Below are positions 1 to 5,176 of a stretch of DNA of 5,176 nt, piece after piece. Each line of letters opens with the position of its first letter. The first letter of the stretch is position 1. The translations under genes were made by a program, and so were the position numbers. Origin of the DNA: Bacteroides sp. (lineage in GTDB: Bacteria > Bacteroidota > Bacteroidia > Bacteroidales > GCA-2748055); the NCBI GenBank assembly GCA_011048475.1, contig DSDZ01000046.1, positions 1-5,176 on the forward strand, in the 5' to 3' direction. The notes under the pieces were generated by a model, which was given only the letters and a program-made list of their open reading frames with translations, ran no database searches and was not told the origin of the DNA.

Positions 1-296
1 CCCTTGCTTCGGCCGAAATTGACCGGAAAGGGCGCAACGCAGAGATGACCGATTTCGCCACCCTCCCGGATTACCGGGGGAACAGGCTTTCCATCAGGCT
101 TCTGATGGAGATGGAAAAGGAAATGAAGCAGCAGCAGATCTCCACCCTCTACACCATCGCGCGGCTGAATTCGATTCCCATGAACAAAACCTTCCTGAAA
201 CTGCGGTACAGTTATGCAGGAACCCTCATCAGGAACACCAACATTGCCGGCAGGATCGAAAGCATGAATGTGTATTACAAACATATTTTTCCGTAA
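1..296 (+). CDS. ablB: beta-lysine N-acetyltransferase, C-terminal part (5' end outside window)
   Basis: The reading frame is open from base 3 and ends at TAA 294-296, giving 97 visible C-terminal residues; the N-terminal two thirds lies before the window. The residues match my recollection of AblB, a GNAT-fold enzyme that acetylates beta-lysine with acetyl-CoA to form the compatible solute N-epsilon-acetyl-beta-lysine in the cytoplasm. Recognisable pieces are 'AEMTDFATLPDYRG' (visible residues 13-26, beta-4 and the start of the acetyl-CoA loop), 'YTIARLNSIPMN' (50-61) and the family-typical end 'NTNIAGRIESMNVYYK' (78-93). The usual R-x-x-G-x-A/G loop reads R-G-N-R-L-S here. The partner lysine 2,3-aminomutase gene (ablA) would be expected just upstream but cannot be seen. 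The symporter gene follows after 6 nt in the same frame, so the two are very likely cotranscribed. An internal ATG at 45 lies within the conserved fold and is not taken as the start. Confidence 0.85.
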   Translation, partial: LASAEIDRKGRNAEMTDFATLPDYRGNRLSIRLLMEMEKEMKQQQISTLYTIARLNSIPMNKTFLKLRYSYAGTLIRNTNIAGRIESMNVYYKHIFP

Positions 297-302
297 TTTG
301 CA

Positions 303-1733
303 GTGCATCTCATTGACCTTCTGATCTTTATTGTATACCTCCTGGCCATGCTGGCTGTGGGATTCTATTTCCTGCGAAAGAACAGGGATACCGACGATTA
401 TTTTGTGGGAGGCCGGGGAATGGGGAGCCTGCATATCGGGCTCTCCGTGGTGGCCACCGACGTGGGAGGGGGGTTTTCAATCGGACTGGGGGGACTCGGG
501 TTCGTGATGGGACTCTCGGGAAGCTGGCTGCTTTTCACGGGGCTGATCGGCGCCTGGGTCAGCGGTGTGTTCCTGATCCCCAGGGTATTCAAAATCGCCA
601 GCGAGAAGGGGTTCCTTTCCTTTCCCCAGTTCCTGGGAAATGTATTCAACAAACGGGTCGCATTCATCGCCGGGATTATTTCGGCCATCAGTTACCTGGG
701 TTTCACCAGCTCACAGATCCTGGCCGGGGCAAAGCTGGCTTCCTCTACCTTCGATGGCCTCACGCTCGACCGGGCACTGATCCTTATGGGGGTGATCGCA
801 GTGGTCTACACGGCCCTGGGAGGACTGAAAGCGGTGATCTATACCGATACGGTCCAGTGGATCATCCTGCTCAGCGGACTGATCTTCGTGGCACTTCCGT
901 TCACCCTGGTCCATGTGGGAGGCTGGGAGGAGGTTCGTGAAACCCTCCGGCCCGAATTCCTGACCCTGTCCAATGTGACCTGGCAGCAGCTGGTCAACTG
1001 GGCCTTCACCATCATTCCCATATGGTTCGTGGGGATGACCCTGTACCAGCGGATCTATGCCGCAAAGGACAGGAAAACGGCACAGCGGGGCTGGTTCATC
1101 GCCGGTTTGTTCGAATACCCGGTGATGGCATTCATCGGGGTGGTCCTGGGAATGCTGTCCCGGGTAGCCATCGAAAACGGGGCCATCCAGGGATACAGCG
1201 CGGCAGAGATCGACCCGGAGATCGGTCTCCCTCTGCTCCTGAAAACGATCCTTCCCGTGGGATTCCTGGGCCTCATTCTGTCGGCCTACTTCTCGGCCAT
1301 CATGTCCACGGCCGACAGCTGCCTGATGGCCTCTTCCGGGAACATCCTCACCGATGTGCTCCGTCAGCATCACAGGAAGAAAAGCCTCAGGTATTCCCAG
1401 CTGCTCACTTTGGTTTTGGGCGTTTTGGCGCTTTTCCTGGCCCTGCGGATGGAGAACGTGCTGGAGCTGATGCTGCTGTCCTACGCTTTTATGGTGTCGG
1501 GACTGATCGTGCCGGTGCTGGCCGGATTGTTCACCCGCTCACCCGATGCCACAGCCGCGCTGGGCTCCATGATCACCGGGGGGACCACCACCATTGTGCT
1601 GATCCTGTTACAGACAGACCTCCCCCTGGGACTGGATGTGAATATTTTCGGGATCGCTGCTTCCCTGGTGACTTACATATCAGTGTCGCTTTTCAGGAAA
1701 AAAAGGATCCGGATGTCAGGATCCGGCGGCTGA
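303..1733 (+). CDS. sodium:solute symporter (SSS family), substrate unknown
   Basis: A complete 476-residue inner-membrane protein of the Na+/solute symporter family (SSS; PutP/SGLT-like, LeuT fold). About 13 hydrophobic segments can be counted, usual for the family, with the first at residues 3-23. Family marks are 'ATDVGGGFS' in TM2 (51-59; D53 aligns with the Na+-site Asp55 of PutP), 'YTALGGLKAVIYTDTVQ' (169-185), 'YQRIYAAKD' (248-256) and 'SAIMSTADS' in TM9 (331-339; S335 and T336 align with the PutP Na2-site Ser340/Thr341). The start is GTG at 303, the first possible start after the ablB stop at 294-296; it places TM1 at the N terminus as expected, while the next ATG (residue 16) would cut TM1. 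No clear Shine-Dalgarno is present. The neighbour ablB makes an osmolyte, so uptake of a compatible solute, an amino acid or lysine is plausible, but sugar and organic-acid carriers share this fold. The last 12 codons carry a terminator-like element for the opposing gene. Confidence 0.93.
   Translation: MHLIDLLIFIVYLLAMLAVGFYFLRKNRDTDDYFVGGRGMGSLHIGLSVVATDVGGGFSIGLGGLGFVMGLSGSWLLFTGLIGAWVSGVFLIPRVFKIASEKGFLSFPQFLGNVFNKRVAFIAGIISAISYLGFTSSQILAGAKLASSTFDGLTLDRALILMGVIAVVYTALGGLKAVIYTDTVQWIILLSGLIFVALPFTLVHVGGWEEVRETLRPEFLTLSNVTWQQLVNWAFTIIPIWFVGMTLYQRIYAAKDRKTAQRGWFIAGLFEYPVMAFIGVVLGMLSRVAIENGAIQGYSAAEIDPEIGLPLLLKTILPVGFLGLILSAYFSAIMSTADSCLMASSGNILTDVLRQHHRKKSLRYSQLLTLVLGVLALFLALRMENVLELMLLSYAFMVSGLIVPVLAGLFTRSPDATAALGSMITGGTTTIVLILLQTDLPLGLDVNIFGIAASLVTYISVSLFRKKRIRMSGSGG
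1698..1724 (-). terminator. probable intrinsic terminator of the minus-strand operon, inside the symporter gene
   Basis: Read on the minus strand, GGATCC (1724-1719), an 8-nt loop, GGATCC (1710-1705) and then seven T residues (1704-1698). The 6-bp stem with 4 G:C pairs followed directly by a T7 tract is the layout of a Rho-independent terminator. An alternative 6-bp pairing CCGGAT/ATCCGG (1726-1721 with 1714-1709) overlaps it. It begins 47 nt past the stop codon of the PLP-enzyme gene, where a terminator for that operon would be expected. On the plus strand no T tract follows the hairpin, so it should not stop the symporter transcript. The short stem limits confidence. Confidence 0.5.
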
Positions 1734-1771
1734 ACATGATTTAGGGGCGGACCGTCAGGGGACAGAAATGA

Positions 1772-2875
1772 TCATCCCGGTCGTGGCATCATCCCGATCT
1801 GCTGCCCTTCGGTGGTCACATACCCGCCCATCAGGTTGGCCGTAAGGCAGGAATGCACCGGCAGCAGGTAAAGCAGGTCGCCGATCCGCACCCGGTCGAA
1901 AAAACCGGGAGGACAGTCCCGGATGATCCCGTGTTCCTGGGAGATCTCCGTGAGGCTCACCGGCTCTTTCATGGGCGACCACCCTGCTCCTGAAAAAAGC
2001 AGCCCGGTCCCGGCGCAACCTTCCACCCCCCTGCCGAAGACCACCTGGCCTTCCAGCCGCAGTTCTTCCTTCGAGAAGTGAACTGCCCCGCCGTGAATAA
2101 GCAGCTTTCTTTCCCCGGGGTACCTGCTGACCACCGGGCAGGCCATGGCCACCGCGATCTCATCCTCCCGGCATGAGCCGACGGACCACTGGAACAGGTC
2201 GTAAAAAACGAAGTTACCGGGAGTGATCGTATCCACTCCCTCAAAATTCTCCTGCGTGCTGCAGTTCGGGGTATCCCCGTACAGCACCCGCGGATGCAGA
2301 TCACTGAATTGTTGTTTGAGGATTGCCAGGTCCGACAGGGCTTTCCGGTGTATCTCCCTGCGCCCGTCCGCTCCCGCTGCTTTGTACGAATGTCCTGCAT
2401 GGCAGTAAAAGCCTGCAAAATCAAGGTTCCTGTTCTTTCGGGAACACCTGATGATCCGTTCCGCCTGTTCCGGATCGTCTGACCTGACACCCGTCCTGCC
2501 GTACCCCGTATCAACATCAATATAGAAGGATACCCTTCGCCTGATCTTTTGCAGAACTTCAAAGATTTCCTCGCTGTCCACCAGGATGGAGACCGTGTGA
2601 TCTGCCGGCAGCCGGACCATATATTCCAGATCCGGGGGACTGAACGGAAAAGCCACCAGGAGGTCCTTCCATCCCGCCACTGCGAAATATTCTGCCATCC
2701 GGAAAGATGAAACAGTGATCCCTGATACCCCGAAGTCCTTATACCATTGGCCGATGGAGGCAGACTGGTGGGTCTTGAAGTGGGGTCTGAACCCCAGTCC
2801 GTGTTTTTTTGCCATCAGGGCCATTTTTTCAATATTCCCGAGGCATTTGATCCTGTCCACCAAGAGTACCGGCAT
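1772..2875 (-). CDS. fold-type III PLP enzyme, D-serine dehydratase / D-threonine aldolase family
   Basis: A 367-residue cytoplasmic enzyme with an alanine-racemase-like TIM barrel and C-terminal beta domain. 'RPHFKTH' (30-36) carries the PLP-binding Lys34; 'DVDTGYGRTGV' (120-130), 'CHAGHSY' (158-164), 'GDTPNCS' (200-206) and 'TPGNFVFYD' (218-226) are the family's cofactor and phosphate-site segments. Near the C terminus, 'PVHSCLTANL' (339-348) gives a His341-x-Cys343 pair; known eukaryotic D-serine dehydratases bind Zn2+ with His-x-Cys, whereas D-threonine aldolases use His-x-Asp. That favours dehydratase-type chemistry on a D-hydroxy amino acid, though aldol cleavage or another substrate remains possible. 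The start is ATG 2875-2873, 4 nt after the stop of the GH172 gene; no start codon lies further upstream in frame. The N terminus is short, beginning right at the first barrel strand (MPVLLVD). It is the second gene of a minus-strand operon and converges on the symporter gene across 38 nt. Confidence 0.87.
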   Translation of the reverse strand: MPVLLVDRIKCLGNIEKMALMAKKHGLGFRPHFKTHQSASIGQWYKDFGVSGITVSSFRMAEYFAVAGWKDLLVAFPFSPPDLEYMVRLPADHTVSILVDSEEIFEVLQKIRRRVSFYIDVDTGYGRTGVRSDDPEQAERIIRCSRKNRNLDFAGFYCHAGHSYKAAGADGRREIHRKALSDLAILKQQFSDLHPRVLYGDTPNCSTQENFEGVDTITPGNFVFYDLFQWSVGSCREDEIAVAMACPVVSRYPGERKLLIHGGAVHFSKEELRLEGQVVFGRGVEGCAGTGLLFSGAGWSPMKEPVSLTEISQEHGIIRDCPPGFFDRVRIGDLLYLLPVHSCLTANLMGGYVTTEGQQIGMMPRPG

Positions 2876-2879
2876 CGTA

Positions 2880-4070
2880 TCAGTGCTCGTTGCCCCAGGG
2901 ATTTCCCCCGGGTGCCGTATTCTTTCTCCACTCGTGCCGCCAGCGGTGCATGTCGTTGTAATTTACGACAGGCTTCAGTCTGCGCGCTTCCTTGCCGGGG
3001 ATGGGATCCAGCCTGGAAGGCCTGTCCAGGTACCAGTAGGCGACGCTGGCCATCTCCAGGGTAAGGCAGTTGTTATGACCGTGCTCAATGGTGAACCTCA
3101 GGGATTCATCGAAGCAGACCGGGTCGTCGATATGGAACCGGTACGCGTGGGTACGGCCCAGCCATCCGATGGCCGATGGAACGCGGGCATATCCGTAATA
3201 CATATGTTTGAAGAGCTCGTTGGGGCACCAGGAGGAATTGAAATAATCCTCGGTCCCGGTCCCGTGCAGGGTGGGCATTTTATCCCCGTCTATGAAGATC
3301 ATGTCGTCCCCTTCCCCGTACCAGACCGGGGTGGGGGAGTTCACGAAGTAATTGACCCCCACGAAATGCCCTTTCCCTTCGGTTTCCAGGATCAGGTAAT
3401 TCCTTTCGCCCGTCGGATTGTTCCCGGTTTCCACCGGAAGAAGCCCCCATTCGTTCTCCCCTTCCGGAGGGGCTTCCGTCACCTGGCAATTGTACCAGGC
3501 ATGGAAATAACCTGCCTTCTCGGGCGGCCTTTCCATGGCCAGGTAGTCAATGTAGAAGTAAAAGGCATGGATCGTTTCATCGGCCTGGTTCTCGATTTCA
3601 AAACGGGCTCCCTTCGCAAAGGGCATTTTGAAATAGGAGACCAGGGCATTTCCCTTCACGGGGGAAGAAGCCAGGGGAAGCGAAGCCCAGGGATAGGTCT
3701 CGTCCCACCCCTGCCCGAAAAAAGGTCCGATGGGGCTTTCCACCGAGGGGTAATCCATTCCGTCCCAGTAGATCCGAAGGATGATGTCGGACCGGTTCAG
3801 CCGCGGTGCTTCCGGACTGATGGTGATCCAGATGTGATTGATCGTCCCCGCTCCCGTGATCTCTGCGATGGTGATCTTTTCGCCGGGTTGGATGTTTTCG
3901 ATCCGGTCGTTGTTGCCGCCCGACCGGTCATAACTGCTGATCCGTTTGCTCTTCACCCCCTCTTTGATGGTGGTGATGTTTTCAAGGGCTGACTGGGCAC
4001 GAAGGCCTGAAAAGCAGACGGATGCTGCCAGCGTAAACACCAGCATGCGCCTCTTTGTGAAATTCTTCAT
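2880..4070 (-). CDS. secreted GH172 (DUF2961) glycoside hydrolase
   Basis: A complete 396-residue protein with an N-terminal signal peptide: a KRR charged end (6-8), a hydrophobic core (about 9-20) and likely cleavage after 'LRA' near residue 25, so it should act in the periplasm or outside the cell. The remainder is one DUF2961/GH172 domain of normal length. Marks are 'KSKRISSYDRSGGNNDRI' (40-57), 'GAGTINHIWIT' (73-83), 'NYFVNSPTPVWYGEGDDMI' (240-258) and 'GTGTEDYFNSSW' (270-281). Characterised GH172 enzymes cleave alpha-D-fructofuranosides (difructose dianhydride I) or D-arabinofuranosides and use two glutamates 21 residues apart; Glu253 (in WYGEGD) and Glu274 (in GTGTED) have exactly that spacing, suggesting an active enzyme. 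The substrate cannot be fixed further. It is the first gene of a minus-strand operon; the PLP-enzyme gene begins 4 nt after its TGA. The start is ATG 4070-4068, immediately before the signal peptide; no Shine-Dalgarno is seen. No Bacteroidota C-terminal secretion domain is present. Confidence 0.9.
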   Translation of the reverse strand: MKNFTKRRMLVFTLAASVCFSGLRAQSALENITTIKEGVKSKRISSYDRSGGNNDRIENIQPGEKITIAEITGAGTINHIWITISPEAPRLNRSDIILRIYWDGMDYPSVESPIGPFFGQGWDETYPWASLPLASSPVKGNALVSYFKMPFAKGARFEIENQADETIHAFYFYIDYLAMERPPEKAGYFHAWYNCQVTEAPPEGENEWGLLPVETGNNPTGERNYLILETEGKGHFVGVNYFVNSPTPVWYGEGDDMIFIDGDKMPTLHGTGTEDYFNSSWCPNELFKHMYYGYARVPSAIGWLGRTHAYRFHIDDPVCFDESLRFTIEHGHNNCLTLEMASVAYWYLDRPSRLDPIPGKEARRLKPVVNYNDMHRWRHEWRKNTAPGGNPWGNEH

Positions 4071-4193
4071 GGTTGCTTAAAAATGGATGATGGATGCATA
4101 GACCCATAAAAATACAATGTTTGTTCGAGGAATATTTCCATACGCCCCTGTTTTTCTTTAATATTATGAGATGTAACCCAACAGCAGGAACCG
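4071..4193. promoter_or_regulatory. divergent intergenic region with presumed promoters of the GH172 operon and the dehydrogenase
   Basis: This 123-nt stretch separates two divergent genes, is clearly more AT-rich than the flanking genes and contains no gene I can support. For the minus strand, TATTTTTA (plus coordinates 4114-4107) matches 7 of 8 positions of the Bacteroidota -7 consensus TAnnTTTG and would give a leader of roughly 30 nt, but no TTTG-type -33 box sits at the right distance. For the plus strand, an AT-rich palindrome TAATATTA (4159-4166) could be part of a -10 region; support is weak. The short inverted repeat GGAA-TAT-TTCC (4129-4139) lies between the two and could be an operator. 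A tandem 7-bp repeat ATGGATG x2 is at 4083-4096. AGGAA (4186-4190), 3 nt before the dehydrogenase ATG, is a weak ribosome-binding candidate. Confidence 0.5.
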
Positions 4194-5176
4194 ATGAAAG
4201 CACTTGTCCTTGAAGAATACAAAAAACTGGTGTATAAAGAGGTCCCCGATCCGGTACCGGCCGGAGAGGAAGTTCTGGTGCGTGTGATGGCGGCCGGGAT
4301 CTGCGGATCCGATGTGCACGGAATGGACGGCAGTACCGGCCGGAGGATCCCGCCCCTGATCATGGGGCATGAAGCCTCCGGAGTGATTGCCTCCGTTGGA
4401 AAGGCCGTGCACGGATGGAAGGAGGGTGACCGGGTGACCTTTGATTCCACCATCTATCCCCTGGATGACTGGTACACCCGGAAGGGCCTGTACAACCTGA
4501 GCGACAACCGGATGGTCCTGGGTGTCTCGCCGGGAGAATACAGGCGTGACGGCGCATTTGCGGAATATGTGGCGATTCCGCAACATATCCTTTACCGGAT
4601 CCCGGATGAGGTTACCTTCACCCAGGCGGCCATGGTGGAACCGGTGGCGGTCGCGGCCCATGCAGTGGAAATCACGCCGGTTTCCTGGAACGATACGGCG
4701 CTGGTGGTGGGAAGCGGGATGGTGGGCCTCTTTGTGATCCAGGTCCTTCGGACCCGCGGATGCGGACAGATCATTGCGGTGGACCCTGAAGAGGAAAAAC
4801 TGGCCCTGGCCAGGAGGCTGGGAGCCGATCATACAATCAATCCTTCCACGCGGGATGTGAAGGAGGAAGTGTTGAGGCTGACAGATCAGAGGGGTGCCGA
4901 TGTCGCTTTTGAAGTGGTGGGGAAGACGGAGGGTGTGACGGCCGCGATCCACAGTGTGCGGAAAGGGGCCACGGTGACCCTGGTGGGGAATCTTTCACCC
5001 GAGGTCGGGATCCCGCTGCAGGCGGTGGTGACAAGGCAGCTAAGGCTCCAGGGAAGCTGTGCCATCTGCGGCGAATATCCCGCGGTACTGGAGATGATCG
5101 CACGGAAAGTGATCAATGTGGAAGCCATCCTCAGTGCCGAAGTGCCCCTTTCCGAGGGCGCGCAGTGGTTTAAAAG
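4194..5176 (+). CDS. medium-chain NAD-dependent zinc alcohol/polyol dehydrogenase, 3' end outside window, lacking structural zinc cysteines
   Basis: Translation from ATG 4194 gives 327 residues without a stop to the window edge; the family is usually about 340-350 residues, so only the last few are missing. It is a medium-chain dehydrogenase/reductase with an N-terminal GroES-like domain and a Rossmann domain. Catalytic zinc ligands are present: Cys37 ('GICGSDVHG', 35-43), the zinc-ADH signature GHEASGVIASVGKAV (58-72) with His59 and Glu60, and Glu149 ('MVEP'). The nucleotide loop is GSGMVG (173-178), and Asp197 at the end of the second strand ('IIAVD') predicts NAD(H) over NADP(H). The structural zinc lobe keeps its length, but its four cysteines are P89, D92, T95 and S103. 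Closest known types are sorbitol, L-threonine or galactitol-1-phosphate dehydrogenases, oxidising a secondary alcohol to a ketone; the substrate is unknown. It is divergent from the GH172 operon and may act on a sugar or polyol released by it, which is inference. Confidence 0.92.
   Translation, partial: MKALVLEEYKKLVYKEVPDPVPAGEEVLVRVMAAGICGSDVHGMDGSTGRRIPPLIMGHEASGVIASVGKAVHGWKEGDRVTFDSTIYPLDDWYTRKGLYNLSDNRMVLGVSPGEYRRDGAFAEYVAIPQHILYRIPDEVTFTQAAMVEPVAVAAHAVEITPVSWNDTALVVGSGMVGLFVIQVLRTRGCGQIIAVDPEEEKLALARRLGADHTINPSTRDVKEEVLRLTDQRGADVAFEVVGKTEGVTAAIHSVRKGATVTLVGNLSPEVGIPLQAVVTRQLRLQGSCAICGEYPAVLEMIARKVINVEAILSAEVPLSEGAQWFK

Noticed and set aside
711..1373. 220-codon minus-strand open frame opposite the symporter
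   Set aside because: It has antisense-type composition without domains and lies entirely within a well-supported membrane protein gene.
1022..1744. 240-codon plus-strand open frame overlapping the symporter in another frame
   Set aside because: The translation is low-complexity, rich in R, G, H and P and without motifs; the symporter frame over the same bases has clear SSS signatures and transmembrane segments.
2715..3992. Long plus-strand open frame (425 codons) antisense to the GH172 gene and the start of the PLP gene
   Set aside because: Its product shows no recognisable domain, is rich in P, G, V and R as expected from a high-GC antisense frame, and lies over two genes with clear family motifs and catalytic residues.
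4011..4019. Possible lipoprotein signal around Cys19 of the GH172 signal peptide
   Set aside because: The residues before the cysteine (A-S-V) do not fit a lipobox, with Val at -1 and no Leu at -3; an ordinary signal peptide cleaved near 'LRA' fits better.
4083..4096. Tandem ATGGATG repeat as a possible regulatory or CRISPR-like repeat
   Set aside because: There are only two 7-bp copies with no spacing or further units; it is likely chance in a short intergenic stretch.
4166..4177. ATG at 4166 as an alternative upstream start for the dehydrogenase
   Set aside because: It is in a different frame and meets a TAA at 4174 or otherwise cannot reach the MDR reading frame; the ATG at 4194 gives the standard N terminus.
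4164..4952. 262-codon minus-strand open frame opposite the dehydrogenase
   Set aside because: It is His/Arg/Pro-rich shadow sequence; the plus-strand frame contains the zinc-ADH signature and a Rossmann loop.

Overview
The window looks like a chromosomal segment of a member of the Bacteroidota, perhaps a Bacteroidales/Marinilabiliales-like anaerobe of fairly high GC. This is an inference from three things: the first gene closely resembles Bacteroidota AblB, no clear Shine-Dalgarno sequence precedes most starts, and a secreted GH172 (DUF2961) protein carries an '...RAQS' type signal peptide. No plasmid, phage, insertion sequence, RNA gene or CRISPR signal was seen. The window is densely coding, with five protein genes. 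The first and last are cut by the window edges.

Left part, + strand (1-1733): the C-terminal third of a beta-lysine N-acetyltransferase (ablB), followed after 6 nt by a complete sodium:solute symporter with a GTG start in the same reading frame. The tight spacing indicates one transcript. AblB makes N-epsilon-acetyl-beta-lysine, an osmolyte, so a Na+-coupled uptake system in the same operon fits salt adaptation, but the transported solute cannot be read from the sequence.

Middle part, - strand (4070 down to 1772): a secreted GH172-family glycoside hydrolase with both expected catalytic glutamates, followed after 4 nt by a fold-type III PLP enzyme of the D-serine dehydratase / D-threonine aldolase family. 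The two form an operon read right to left that converges on the symporter gene. Its likely intrinsic terminator (hairpin plus T7) lies inside the last codons of the symporter gene.

Right part, + strand (4194 to the end): a divergently transcribed medium-chain zinc alcohol/polyol dehydrogenase, missing only its last residues. It keeps the catalytic zinc ligands and the NAD-binding fold, but all four cysteines of the structural zinc lobe are replaced. The 123-nt divergent intergenic region (4071-4193) must hold the promoters of the GH172 operon and probably of the dehydrogenase.

The secreted furanosidase-like enzyme, the PLP enzyme and the NAD-dependent dehydrogenase may belong to one small catabolic locus for a furanoside-containing glycan or glycoconjugate. 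No SusC/SusD pair is visible here, and this link is inference from position only. I see no strong evidence for a wholly new system. The most unusual points are the cysteine-free structural lobe of the dehydrogenase, the pairing of GH172 with a D-amino-acid-type PLP enzyme, and the terminator embedded in the opposing gene.
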